Source: Flavobacterium aquicola (lineage in GTDB: Bacteria > Bacteroidota > Bacteroidia > Flavobacteriales > Flavobacteriaceae). From it: a stretch of DNA of 64,000 bases. The translations under genes and the position numbers were made by a program. Location of the stretch: NCBI RefSeq assembly GCF_003385115.1, contig NZ_QUNI01000001.1, positions 558,001 to 622,000 of the forward strand, in the 5' to 3' direction. The notes below the pieces were generated by a model. That model saw nothing but the letters and a program-made list of their open reading frames with translations, had not been told where the DNA came from and searched no databases. This document shows, piece by piece, positions 1 to 8,503 of the stretch (the first letter of the stretch is position 1; every line of letters begins with the position of its first letter).

Positions 1-751
1 TGGAGCAACTGAAAGAAGAGGCTTACCTACTAAAGGTGCTGACAGCAAAGGTGTTGTTCAGGCAATGGATTTCCTTACACAGCAGACTAAAGTATTGTAC
101 GGAGAAAAAATCGAAGATCAAGTATTAGCAACTGGAAAAGATGTAATCGTTATTGGTGGTGGTGATACAGGATCTGACTGTGTTGGAACTTCAAACAGAC
201 ACGGAGCAAAATCGGTGACTAATTTTGAAATCATGCCAAAACCGCCAATTGGAAGAAGCGAAACTACACCATGGCCATTTTGGCCGTTACAGCTAAAAAC
301 ATCTTCATCTCACGAAGAAGGATGTGACAGAAACTGGTTAATTAATACTAAAGAATTCCTTGCTAATGAAAAAGGAGAACTAGTTGGATTAAAAACTGTT
401 GAAGTTCAATGGAAATTAACTCCAGGACAAAGACCAGAACTAATCGAAAAAGAAGGTTCAGAGAAAATCTGGCCTTGCGATTTGGCTTTGTTAGCTTTAG
501 GTTTTACAGGTCCAGAAAAAACATTAGCAGAGCAATTAGGTTTAGAAACTGATTTTAGAACAAATTATAAAGCTACCAATTATCAAACTAATGTTCCTCA
601 CATCTTCACCGCTGGTGATATGAGAAGAGGACAATCTTTGATCGTGTGGGCAATCTCTGAAGGGCGTGAAGCTGCAAGAGAAGTTGATTTATACTTGATG
701 GGTTATAGCAATTTACCAACAAAAGGTAATGGCGATTTACCAGCTCTATAA
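1..751 (+). CDS. gltD: Glutamate synthase small subunit, 3' part
   Basis: C-terminal part of the NADPH-dependent glutamate synthase small subunit. GltD oxidises NADPH and passes electrons through FAD and Fe-S clusters to GltB, which makes glutamate from glutamine and 2-oxoglutarate in the cytoplasm. The frame is open from base 2, so the 5' end lies outside the window. The dinucleotide-binding motif VIGGGDTGSD and the family-typical end FTAGDMRRGQSLIVWAISEG are both present. About 250 of an expected 470-490 residues are visible. gltB probably lies upstream but is not seen. A strong hairpin follows the stop codon. The gene links functionally to the two glutamine synthetases near 37-40 kb. Confidence 0.95.
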   Translation, partial: GATERRGLPTKGADSKGVVQAMDFLTQQTKVLYGEKIEDQVLATGKDVIVIGGGDTGSDCVGTSNRHGAKSVTNFEIMPKPPIGRSETTPWPFWPLQLKTSSSHEEGCDRNWLINTKEFLANEKGELVGLKTVEVQWKLTPGQRPELIEKEGSEKIWPCDLALLALGFTGPEKTLAEQLGLETDFRTNYKATNYQTNVPHIFTAGDMRRGQSLIVWAISEGREAAREVDLYLMGYSNLPTKGNGDLPAL

Positions 752-772
752 TATTTGAAACAATAAATTTAA

Positions 773-810
773 AAATCCCTTGATATCAATTTTATCAAGG
801 GATTTATTTT
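773..810 (+). terminator. Terminator after gltD
   Basis: Perfect 13-bp inverted repeat (773-785 with 793-805, 7-nt loop), followed by a T-rich tail. It lies 22 bp after the gltD stop. Confidence 0.85.
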
Positions 811-1021
811 TTAAAGCTCATCAGTTTTTCGATTCGTTAAAAATTTATCTATTTAATAAAAAATAAGTTAACAAATTATCTATTAGCCACATTGAGATTC
901 CCTTTATTATATATGTCATGAAAAATTTCGTTAATTAAAAAAAGTTAAAAAAATCAACAAATAAGAAGTATTTGTTACAATAAAAACAATTTGTTACATT
1001 TTGTTAAATAGTATCAATTTG

Positions 1022-1053
1022 TTTGGTCGTAATATTAAAGAATAATAAATTTG
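1022..1053 (+). promoter_or_regulatory. lysA promoter, Bacteroidota type
   Basis: TTTG at 1022-1025 and TAAATTTG at 1046-1053, 20 bp apart. This fits the Bacteroidota consensus TTTG / TAnnTTTG. The -7 element ends 21 bp before the lysA ATG. The rest of 752-1074 is AT-rich and holds only this and the gltD terminator. Confidence 0.65.
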
Positions 1054-1074
1054 TAAAAAATTAATAAATAAAAA

Positions 1075-2298
1075 ATGCAAGCAAACGATTTACTACACTT
1101 AGCAGAACAATTTGGAAGTCCACTTTATGTGTATGATGCAGAGAAAATACAATCCCAGTATAATCGGTTAACAAAGGCATTTTCAAAGGTTGCCAATTTA
1201 CGCATCAATTATGCAATGAAGGCATTATCTAATGTCGCAATTCTTCAGTTATTGAGAGACTTGGGATCTGGATTGGACACTGTATCTATACAAGAAGTTT
1301 TGTTAGGTTTACACGCTGGTTATGCACCAGAAAAAATATTTTACACACCAAACGGTGTTTCTTTAGAGGAAATTGAAGAAGTACACGCATTGGGAGTGCA
1401 AATCAATATTGATAACTTATCCATATTGGAGCAGTTCGGTGCAAAACATCCGCACGTGCCGGTTTGTATCCGTATTAACCCGCACGTAATGGCGGGCGGA
1501 AATGCTAATATCTCAGTAGGTCACATCGATAGTAAATTTGGCATCTCTGTACATCAATTACCTCATTTAGTACGTATCGTTGAGAACACTAATATGAATA
1601 TCGTAGGTATCCATATGCACACTGGTTCTGATATTTTAGACATCGAAGTATTTTTATATGCTGCTGAAATTTTATTTGATGCTGCAAAAAACTTCAAAAA
1701 CTTAGAATTTTTAGATTTCGGAAGCGGATTTAAAGTTCCTTACAAAAAAGATGATATTGCTACTGATATTGATGAATTAGGAAAAAAACTTTCAAAAAGA
1801 TTCAATGCTTTCTGTGTAGAATATGGTAAAGATTTGACTTTAATATTTGAACCTGGTAAATTCTTGGTAAGCGAAGCAGGATTCTTCTTGGCTAAAGTAA
1901 ACGTTGTTAAACAAACAACTTCTACAGTATTTGCAGGAATTGACAGTGGCTTCAATCACTTGATTCGACCAATGCTTTATGGTTCATCCCATTATATAGA
2001 AAATATCTCTAATCCAAAAGGAAAAGAGCGTTTTTATTCAGTTGTTGGATATATTTGTGAAACAGATACATTCGCAACCAACAGAAGAATAGCTGAAATT
2101 AAAGAAGGAGATATCCTGTCTTTCCGCAATGCAGGAGCTTATTGCTTCTCAATGTCTTCCAATTACAATTCAAGATACAAACCAGCTGAAGTTCTATGGA
2201 TGAATGGTCAAGGATATCTAATCCGTGCTCATGAAAAATTCGAGGATTTGCTTCAAAATCAAATTCCGCTGCCTGTAGAAACAGCTGCTACAGTTTAA
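1075..2298 (+). CDS. lysA: Diaminopimelate decarboxylase
   Basis: PLP enzyme that decarboxylates meso-diaminopimelate to L-lysine, the last step of the DAP pathway; cytoplasmic. At 407 residues it has the normal LysA length. The PLP lysine is K49 in NYAMKA. Other family motifs are HMHTGSD, FGSGFKVPY (glycine-rich phosphate site) and EPGKFLV. YICETDTF corresponds to the substrate-contacting Cys-Glu motif of fold-type III decarboxylases. Arginine and ornithine decarboxylases of this fold are related, but overall similarity and the absence of extra domains favour LysA. It stands alone, with its own promoter and a shared downstream terminator. Confidence 0.93.
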   Translation: MQANDLLHLAEQFGSPLYVYDAEKIQSQYNRLTKAFSKVANLRINYAMKALSNVAILQLLRDLGSGLDTVSIQEVLLGLHAGYAPEKIFYTPNGVSLEEIEEVHALGVQINIDNLSILEQFGAKHPHVPVCIRINPHVMAGGNANISVGHIDSKFGISVHQLPHLVRIVENTNMNIVGIHMHTGSDILDIEVFLYAAEILFDAAKNFKNLEFLDFGSGFKVPYKKDDIATDIDELGKKLSKRFNAFCVEYGKDLTLIFEPGKFLVSEAGFFLAKVNVVKQTTSTVFAGIDSGFNHLIRPMLYGSSHYIENISNPKGKERFYSVVGYICETDTFATNRRIAEIKEGDILSFRNAGAYCFSMSSNYNSRYKPAEVLWMNGQGYLIRAHEKFEDLLQNQIPLPVETAATV

Positions 2299-2308
2299 TA
2301 AAATTAAA

Positions 2309-2345
2309 AAATCCCGATACTTATCAAGTTTCGGGATTTCTTTTT
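2309..2345. terminator. Bidirectional terminator lysA / cytochrome c
   Basis: Inverted repeat AAATCCCGA (2309-2317) with TCGGGATTT (2331-2339). It is T-rich on the plus side and A-rich on the other, and lies between two convergent genes. Confidence 0.75.
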
Positions 2346-2359
2346 ATATTCTTTTCAAA

Positions 2360-3325
2360 CTAATTCACAAATTTCACTACGCTATTTTTGATCGGTTTTA
2401 TTGTTTTTAAATAAGCATAAATCGCTTTTAAATCCTGCTCTTTCATTCCGCCGTACATTGTCCATGGCATAACGGTATTAAAATTTCCTTTACTGACTTT
2501 AGCCGAAACATACGAACTATCTGTATAAGATTTAAAGCGTTTCACAAAATCTTCCTCAGACCATTTTCCAATCCCTGTAACTTCATCCTGAGTAATATTT
2601 GATGAAAGTGCAGTACCTCCTGAAACCATAGGAAACTCAAAACCACCAGCCAATTCCATTCCGGCAATCGGTTTTCCTTTTTCCTGTTTGGAATGACATT
2701 CTGCACAAGAAGCTGCGTTAAACAGGTAACCGCCGTAAGCAACAGCATCACTTTCATCTGGTTTCTTCGAAAAATGAGGCTCTTTCGGAATAGTATTAAT
2801 TATAAAATTCATTGGGAAATCAGCCTTTGATTCAGGAACTATATTTTCAATAGGTTTTAAGCTTCTTAAATACACAATAATTGATTCCAGATCTTCTTTA
2901 TCCATCTTCCCAAAACGAGGGTGTGGCATTACAGGAAATAATGCTCTTCCGTCCTTAGCTACTCCGCTGGCAATTGCTCTTAAAACCTCTCCATCGGTCC
3001 AATCGCCAATACTGGAAGGCGTAATATTTTTAGAATAAAAACTGCCTGGAAAACCAAATCTCTGATCAAAAACTTCGCCTCCTTTTCCGAGAGTTCCTTC
3101 AACCAATGGACCCGAAAATTCATTCCAATTTCTGGTAGAGTGACAGTCAATACAGACGCAGACATTGTTAGCCAAATATTTCCCCCGCTCTAATCGGCTG
3201 GCGGACGATTTTATAGTAAGATATTCTGTCTCACCAACATTCGGCAAAGCCAATTTAACGTACAGTAAAACTGCAGTAACTGTAACAACTAAAAACAGTA
3301 AAATTCCTTTAATAATTTTCTTCAT
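2360..3325 (-). CDS. Membrane-anchored diheme cytochrome c
   Basis: Periplasmic electron-transfer protein with two c-type haem sites. One hydrophobic segment (residues 5-25) serves as signal or anchor. Haem motif 1 is C58-I-D-C61-H62 and haem motif 2 is C207-A-E-C210-H211. The two halves look like two cytochrome c domains, each with methionines downstream that could be axial ligands (near residues 133-141 and in the MPWTMYGGM segment). It resembles the cytochrome subunit of periplasmic dehydrogenases, but no dehydrogenase lies nearby, so the partner is unknown. An extra Cys (C56) sits two residues before motif 1. It is monocistronic. Confidence 0.85.
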   Translation of the reverse strand: MKKIIKGILLFLVVTVTAVLLYVKLALPNVGETEYLTIKSSASRLERGKYLANNVCVCIDCHSTRNWNEFSGPLVEGTLGKGGEVFDQRFGFPGSFYSKNITPSSIGDWTDGEVLRAIASGVAKDGRALFPVMPHPRFGKMDKEDLESIIVYLRSLKPIENIVPESKADFPMNFIINTIPKEPHFSKKPDESDAVAYGGYLFNAASCAECHSKQEKGKPIAGMELAGGFEFPMVSGGTALSSNITQDEVTGIGKWSEEDFVKRFKSYTDSSYVSAKVSKGNFNTVMPWTMYGGMKEQDLKAIYAYLKTIKPIKNSVVKFVN

Positions 3326-3410
3326 ATTTTCTTATTTATTAAACAAAATTCTTCAAATTTAACAGTTTTCATCAAAATACCACAATAAAAACAAATAAAT
3401 AGATAAAGCA

Positions 3411-3443
3411 AAAAAAATCCCCGTTCATCTGCATGAACGGGGA
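3411..3443 (-). terminator. Terminator after PafA-like phosphatase
   Basis: 11-bp stem (3418-3428 with 3433-3443) with tetraloop ctgc. On the minus strand a run of eight T follows. It lies 24 bp after the stop at 3467. Confidence 0.85.
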
Positions 3444-3466
3444 ATTAAAACCACTGCAAAAACAGT

Positions 3467-5083
3467 CTATTTTTTCACAAACAGCTCTTCTAGAACTTCC
3501 GATTCTGAACCATTTGGGGTAGTAATTTTTAACATTTTAGAAAGTGTTGGAGCAATTTCTGTTATGTACTCTTTTTTAACCGACTCCCCTTTTGGAACAT
3601 TCCAGCCGTAGAAAAGCAATGGTACATTAGTATCGTAATTATTAGGAGTACCATGTGTAGTACCTGTTTCAATACTTTCTACATATCCTGTACCCTGAAG
3701 AACTACAAGATCCCCATTTTGCTTAGGATCATATCCTTTAAAAATAAAATTCAGGTAATAGTCCTGAGCCGTTGCTCCTAAAATTTCTTCTTGTGTATAT
3801 ACTCGTTTTACATGCTCTTTCGTCATTAAAAATTCTTTGAAAATTTGCTTTACATTAGTCAAATCCAAGCCTTTTTCCTTTATCAGCGTTTTGTTCAGGT
3901 AAATATTAAAATTAGAATAACTCAAAATTAAATTTACTCCAAATGTATCAGTCGAAAATTTATTTAAGGCATTGTAAGTCTCTTTCGAAGGCACATTAGT
4001 TACGTCATATTTATGATCTTTCAAATAAATAGGGTTTTCGGCAACAGCATGATCGGCGGTCAGGAAAAGCAAATAATTCCCTTTACCAACTGTTGCATCC
4101 AAATAATCCAAAAATGTAGCAATAGTAAGATCCAAACGCAGATAAGTGTCTTGAACTTCCATGGATCTTGGACCAAAAGTATGTCCAACATAATCGGTTG
4201 ATGAAAAACTTACTGCCAAGAAATCTGTACTATTTCCTTTGCCTAATTGTTCTTTATCTATTGCTCTCATGGCCAATTCAGCCAAATAATCATTACCAAA
4301 AGGAGTGGTTTTCAACACTTCCATTCCACTTTCTTTGTAAATTTTGCTCAGATCATAAGGAAACACCGGAGGCATAGTTTTATCCAGTCTTCCTTCATAA
4401 GGATTGTTATCAGCTATACTTTCATTATAGGCCTCTGCAGGTTTCAATAAACTCCATCCTTTATTGATGTATTTCATGTAATTTTTTTCACTGTTGAATT
4501 GAACAACCCAATCCGGCAATTTACTTCCGTAAAAACTACTGGAAATAAATGCTCCCGATTTAGTACTCCAAAATGCCCAATCAGCAAAATGTCCCGCCGG
4601 CAAAATAGCCCCGCGATCCTTAATACTCAAACCGATTACTTTACCGCTAAAATTTGTTGCCATTTTCAGTTCATCGGTAATCGTAGTACTCAAAAGATTT
4701 TTTGGAGACATTGCTCCTTCTTTTTCTGTACCCTCCACCAAAGTTTTAACACTAGAATCATCCGTACAATACATGTTTTTACCAGTCTCACGGATATACC
4801 AGTCATTACCAATAATTCCGTGAACTGCAGGAGTTGTACCGGTATAAATCGAAGCATGCCCAGGAGCGGTATATGTTGGCATGTAATTATAATTCATATT
4901 ATGAAAGGTAAATCCATTACTCATCAATCTTTTAAAACCTTTATCTGAAAAATCATCAGAATATCGGTACAAATACTCCATTTTCATTTGATCGACAACA
5001 ATACCAACAACCAATTTAGGACGCTGCTGTGCTTGACTTTGAATAGAAAAAACACATACTAAAAACAAAACAAATTTTCTCAT
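3467..5083 (-). CDS. pafA: PafA-type alkaline phosphatase
   Basis: Secreted two-zinc phosphomonoesterase of the alkaline phosphatase superfamily. A signal peptide occupies residues 1-19. Every residue I recall as catalytic in Elizabethkingia PafA appears at a near-constant offset. The Thr nucleophile is T72 in YTAPGHAS, the Asn is N93 in IIGNDW, and Lys and Arg are K155 and R157 in IKDRG. Zinc ligands are D31, D297, H301, D344, H345 and H477. The Thr nucleophile together with the Lys/Arg pair separates PafA from PhoA (Ser) and from typical nucleotide pyrophosphatases. Characterised PafA is active on many organic phosphates even when phosphate is plentiful. Here it should release phosphate in the periplasm or outside the cell. 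The gene stands alone, with its own -7 element and terminator. Symbol by family match. Confidence 0.88.
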   Translation of the reverse strand: MRKFVLFLVCVFSIQSQAQQRPKLVVGIVVDQMKMEYLYRYSDDFSDKGFKRLMSNGFTFHNMNYNYMPTYTAPGHASIYTGTTPAVHGIIGNDWYIRETGKNMYCTDDSSVKTLVEGTEKEGAMSPKNLLSTTITDELKMATNFSGKVIGLSIKDRGAILPAGHFADWAFWSTKSGAFISSSFYGSKLPDWVVQFNSEKNYMKYINKGWSLLKPAEAYNESIADNNPYEGRLDKTMPPVFPYDLSKIYKESGMEVLKTTPFGNDYLAELAMRAIDKEQLGKGNSTDFLAVSFSSTDYVGHTFGPRSMEVQDTYLRLDLTIATFLDYLDATVGKGNYLLFLTADHAVAENPIYLKDHKYDVTNVPSKETYNALNKFSTDTFGVNLILSYSNFNIYLNKTLIKEKGLDLTNVKQIFKEFLMTKEHVKRVYTQEEILGATAQDYYLNFIFKGYDPKQNGDLVVLQGTGYVESIETGTTHGTPNNYDTNVPLLFYGWNVPKGESVKKEYITEIAPTLSKMLKITTPNGSESEVLEELFVKK

Positions 5084-5104
5084 AGATACAATTTATATAA
5101 AAAA

Positions 5105-5112
5105 CAAAAATA
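5105..5112 (-). promoter_or_regulatory. -7 element before pafA
   Basis: On the minus strand TATTTTTG, a perfect TAnnTTTG, 21 bp before the start codon. The -33 match is weak. Confidence 0.5.
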
Positions 5113-5205
5113 CACTTTATCTTTGTACAAATGCCCCAAAACAAAAATACAAAGCAATAAAATAATCAATTCTTAACCAAAAATTATTAAATTCTCAAAA
5201 ATAAT

Positions 5206-5324
5206 CTGGGCGTGACCCCATCACGATAAAAAGGGTAAGTCTCTTTGCTCTTACACCCCTTTTTATCGCGATACGGTCGGGCTATTCGGGCTACTATGGT
5301 AGCTTCCTGCTATCCCTCACGCAT
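5206..5324 (+). repeat. Dispersed palindromic element, copy 1
   Basis: Non-coding block of about 120 bp inside a 377-bp gap; nothing else was found in 5084-5460. It opens with TGGGCGTGACCCC and contains a long imperfect hairpin (CGATAAAAAGGG... pairing with ...CCCCTTTTTATCG, 5224-5268). It then carries GGTCGGGCTATTCG, a small hairpin GCTAC-tatg-GTAGC, and TATCCCTCACGC. A second copy lies inverted at 36541-36664. G+C is much higher than in the surroundings. I recall similar blocks scattered in Flavobacterium genomes but cannot confirm this here. Confidence 0.75.
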
Positions 5325-5460
5325 ATGCTTACAAAGAAATTTAGTGGAATTACAATCAGCAAAAAATGAGTATCATTTACTGATATTGTAGAAAAACAAA
5401 ATAGCAAAGAAAACAACAGTTTAATTTGAAGATCAAACTATCAGGCCCAAACCCATTTTT

Positions 5461-5877
5461 TTATTCAAAAGTAACAATATTGTAAGCCAGCACTCTATCG
5501 GCATATTTAACATACAGCTGCTGTCTGTTTTTCTGATTTTTTCGGGTAATGAACGAAAGGGTACAATCTTCACCGCTATTATCTTTACAGACAAAACCAT
5601 AAATCAAATCTGTTTTGCTTTCTTCAACAGGAGAATATTCTACGATCTCAAACAACTGAATTACCTCAGAATAGATAGCAATTCTGTTTTTTTTGGTGTC
5701 CAAATTGACAACTATGCTCACGGGCTTCAATTCACTCCAATCGCCAAATTTACCATTTGGACTTTTTACAGAAACACTTAAACCAGTAGTTTTGAATTTA
5801 TACGCCTGACTAAATCCTTGGTTTAAACCCAAGAAAATAAACAATAGCACTAAGATATTTTTTAACTTAATCATCAT
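5461..5877 (-). CDS. Small secreted protein, unknown function
   Basis: Product of 138 residues with a signal peptide (about residues 1-24, ending near GFSQA). The mature part is about 115 residues, looks beta-rich and has only two Cys (in CKDNSGEDC). I do not recognise a family. The start has two adjacent ATG codons; either would work. It is the last gene of a minus-strand run mnmA - subtilase - monooxygenase - this gene, 34 bp after the preceding stop, so it is probably co-transcribed. Confidence 0.7.
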   Translation of the reverse strand: MMIKLKNILVLLFIFLGLNQGFSQAYKFKTTGLSVSVKSPNGKFGDWSELKPVSIVVNLDTKKNRIAIYSEVIQLFEIVEYSPVEESKTDLIYGFVCKDNSGEDCTLSFITRKNQKNRQQLYVKYADRVLAYNIVTFE

Positions 5878-5911
5878 CTAAAAATTTATAGAAAAACAAA
5901 TATAAGGCTTT

Positions 5912-6856
5912 TTAAAAATCAAACCGAACTACTTCACGTTTTGCCTGCTCAAATTCGGCAATCATGGTATCAATTATTGCTTTTGCAGGCAATATGTCTT
6001 TAATTAGTCCGGCAATCTGGCCTATTTCCAATTCCCCTTCTTCCAAATCTCCTTCGAACATGCCGCGCTTAGCCCTAGCTCTTCCTAACAAAGACACTAA
6101 TTCTTCTTTGCTCGGACATTTTTCATATAACTGCTGAACGTCCTGATAAAATTTATTTTTAATTAAGCGTACCGGCGCCAATTCTTTTAGCGTTAATTGT
6201 GTTCCTCCTTCTTGAAGTGCAACAACAATCTGTTTAAAATTATCATGAGATGATGATTCAACCGAAGCAGCAAAACGGCTTCCTACCTGTACTCCATCTG
6301 CGCCAAGCGTCATTGCAGCAAGCATACCTCTGCCAGTAGCAATACCCCCTGCAGCTATCAGCGGAATCGAAATTTTATCTTTCACCATCGGAATCAAAGT
6401 TAGGGTTGTAGTTTCCTCTCTCCCGTTATGTCCTCCGGCTTCAAAACCTTCGGCAACAACAGCATCCACTCCAGCATCCTGAGCTTTTAAAGCAAAAACA
6501 GAACTGCTCACCACATGCACTACAGTTATTCCGTTTTCCTTCAAGAAAGAAGTCCAGGTTTTAGGATTTCCCGCCGATGTAAAAACGATTTTCACTCCTT
6601 CATCTACAATAATCTTCATTATTTCTTCAATGTTGGGATACAGCATTGGGACATTCACACCAAAAGGTTTATCGGTAGCATTTTTACATTTTTGAATGTG
6701 TTCTCTCAATATTTCCGGGTACATGGAACCTGCGCCTATCAAACCTAATCCTCCAGCATTACTCACGGCACTAGCCAATTTATAACCGCTGTTCCAAATC
6801 ATTCCACCTTGAATAATTGGATATTTAATATTGAAAAGACTTGTGATTTTATTCAT
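5912..6856 (-). CDS. Nitronate monooxygenase / FabK-like flavoprotein
   Basis: FMN-binding TIM-barrel protein of the nitronate monooxygenase (2-nitropropane dioxygenase) family, 314 residues. It shows the N-terminal PIIQGGM, the GGLGLIGAG turn, the conserved His in EGFEAGGHNG and the FMN phosphate loop IAAGGIATGRG followed by GADGVQVGSRF. This family includes true nitronate monooxygenases, which detoxify propionate-3-nitronate, and the enoyl-ACP reductase FabK. The motifs fit both, and no fatty-acid genes are adjacent, so the substrate is not settled. It begins 14 bp after the subtilase stop and is probably in the same transcript. Confidence 0.82.
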   Translation of the reverse strand: MNKITSLFNIKYPIIQGGMIWNSGYKLASAVSNAGGLGLIGAGSMYPEILREHIQKCKNATDKPFGVNVPMLYPNIEEIMKIIVDEGVKIVFTSAGNPKTWTSFLKENGITVVHVVSSSVFALKAQDAGVDAVVAEGFEAGGHNGREETTTLTLIPMVKDKISIPLIAAGGIATGRGMLAAMTLGADGVQVGSRFAASVESSSHDNFKQIVVALQEGGTQLTLKELAPVRLIKNKFYQDVQQLYEKCPSKEELVSLLGRARAKRGMFEGDLEEGELEIGQIAGLIKDILPAKAIIDTMIAEFEQAKREVVRFDF

Positions 6857-6870
6857 ATATAAATAGAAAA

Positions 6871-8484
6871 TTATTGCTTGATTAATTTACCAGAAGTCAT
6901 ATTACCTTCCCAATTAATGGTATAAATATACGTTCCTGCGTTTAATGCTTTTAACGAAACCAAAGGCTGTGTTCTGGTAATTACCTGTTCGCTTATTTTT
7001 TGACCTAATACAGAATAAACCTGAAATATTCCAGTATCAAAATTATCAGGCAGAGAAACGGTACTAATATTATTTGTCGGATTCGGATATAAAAAAACAT
7101 TTTTTTGAGAAAAATCATTTAATCCCAAAGCGTTAGATAAAGCTAAACTAAAATCAGGGATTCCATATCCATATTGAGCATTCGGCGCAGTATATCGATC
7201 AGCCGACTGTATTATCATTTCTTTAATTTCTGCATTTGTTTTATTTGGGAATGCCTGCCATAAACAAGCTGCCATACCAGCAGTAATCGGACTTGAAAAA
7301 GAAGTTCCGTCTGCAGTTCCGATAGTACCATCCGAATCTGATAAGACCGCCGATTGACCTTGTGCCATAACATCCGGTTTTACTCTGCCATCAAATGAAA
7401 GTCCGATCGAACTAAAACTAGTCACAACTTTTGCAGGAGTTACCGCTCCCACAGTAAGTACCGAAATACCGTCAGCTGGTACACCAATATGAGGATTTTC
7501 AGTATCACCTTCATTTCCAGCAGAAACTACTACGATCATCCCGCGGGAAAAAGCAATCTCAGCACCACGGGTCATAAAAGCCGTTTTGCCATCCATTTCT
7601 TTGTAAGTATGATCATAAGCTGTATTGTCAAAACCAAAATATCCTAAAGAAGTATTTATAATATCAACTCCTAAACTATCTGCTTTCTCTGCCGCTTCAA
7701 CCCAATAGGACTCTTCCACAGGATTTTCTGAAGAAGCATCTTCTGTTCTAAACAAATAATAAGAAGCATCAGGAGCTGTTCCAACAAGCTTATTTTCTTT
7801 ATATCCTCCCATGCAGGAAAGAACCATTGCTCCATGAGAATCTCCTGCGTAAAAATCAGTATTCCTGCCTACAAAATCATAACCTCCCAGAATTTGCCCA
7901 TTATCTCTCAGTCTCTGAAATGGCTGAGCGGTATTCACGCCTGGAAATCCCGCATCCATAACGGCGATTATTTTACCGGAACCTGTATAATTTTGCTGAT
8001 GAAGTACATCGCCATGAAGCATTTGAATTTGGTTTGCCGAACTGCCATAAGCAAAATTCACTTGAGTTTCCAAAACCTTACTGACAGATTTTGTTTTTGC
8101 CAAGACAGTTTTCTTTGCAGTAGTATTCAGTGTTTTATCAGCAAAATCAACTTTCTCTACAAAGGCTAATGATTTTAGCGAATTAATTACTGCTTGTGTG
8201 CCTCTGATATGTAAAGCATTCAGCCATTTGGATTTGGCCATAACAGTAATACCCGAAACAGATTTTATCTGACTGATAAAACTTTTGTCTATCGGAATAT
8301 CTTTAGAGTCCAAAGCAATGTTTTGAATACTTCTTCGATCCAAAGCTCTTTGAGAAAGCATATTCAAAGTATTATCATAATACGCTTGAGCATTATTTTT
8401 TACATTAAAATATACCCAAGCATCTTCCTGAGAAAACACATTAAAGCATGAAAAAAATAAAATACAAAATAGAATTTTCTTCAT
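6871..8484 (-). CDS. Subtilisin-like (S8) protease, T9SS-exported
   Basis: Secreted serine protease. With the longest reading (TTG at 8493) the triad is D180, H220 and S398, in VMDAGFPG, GDSHGAM and GTSFSSP, with oxyanion N327 in SAGNEGD. I place the start at the ATG at 8484, three codons later, because it opens a clean signal peptide (MKKILFCILFF). A pro-region follows (about residues 25-140). The last 75 residues (FLYPNPTNN ... SGKLIKQ) match a type A sorting domain recognised by the type IX secretion system, so the enzyme is probably released or attached at the cell surface. It lies 19 bp after mnmA and 14 bp before the monooxygenase gene. Confidence 0.9.
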   Translation of the reverse strand: MKKILFCILFFSCFNVFSQEDAWVYFNVKNNAQAYYDNTLNMLSQRALDRRSIQNIALDSKDIPIDKSFISQIKSVSGITVMAKSKWLNALHIRGTQAVINSLKSLAFVEKVDFADKTLNTTAKKTVLAKTKSVSKVLETQVNFAYGSSANQIQMLHGDVLHQQNYTGSGKIIAVMDAGFPGVNTAQPFQRLRDNGQILGGYDFVGRNTDFYAGDSHGAMVLSCMGGYKENKLVGTAPDASYYLFRTEDASSENPVEESYWVEAAEKADSLGVDIINTSLGYFGFDNTAYDHTYKEMDGKTAFMTRGAEIAFSRGMIVVVSAGNEGDTENPHIGVPADGISVLTVGAVTPAKVVTSFSSIGLSFDGRVKPDVMAQGQSAVLSDSDGTIGTADGTSFSSPITAGMAACLWQAFPNKTNAEIKEMIIQSADRYTAPNAQYGYGIPDFSLALSNALGLNDFSQKNVFLYPNPTNNISTVSLPDNFDTGIFQVYSVLGQKISEQVITRTQPLVSLKALNAGTYIYTINWEGNMTSGKLIKQ

Positions 8485-8503
8485 ATAAACCAACTATTTA
8501 AAA

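Noticed and set aside
4499-4948. 149-codon plus-strand frame inside pafA
   Set aside because: Antisense shadow of a recognised enzyme; no promoter.
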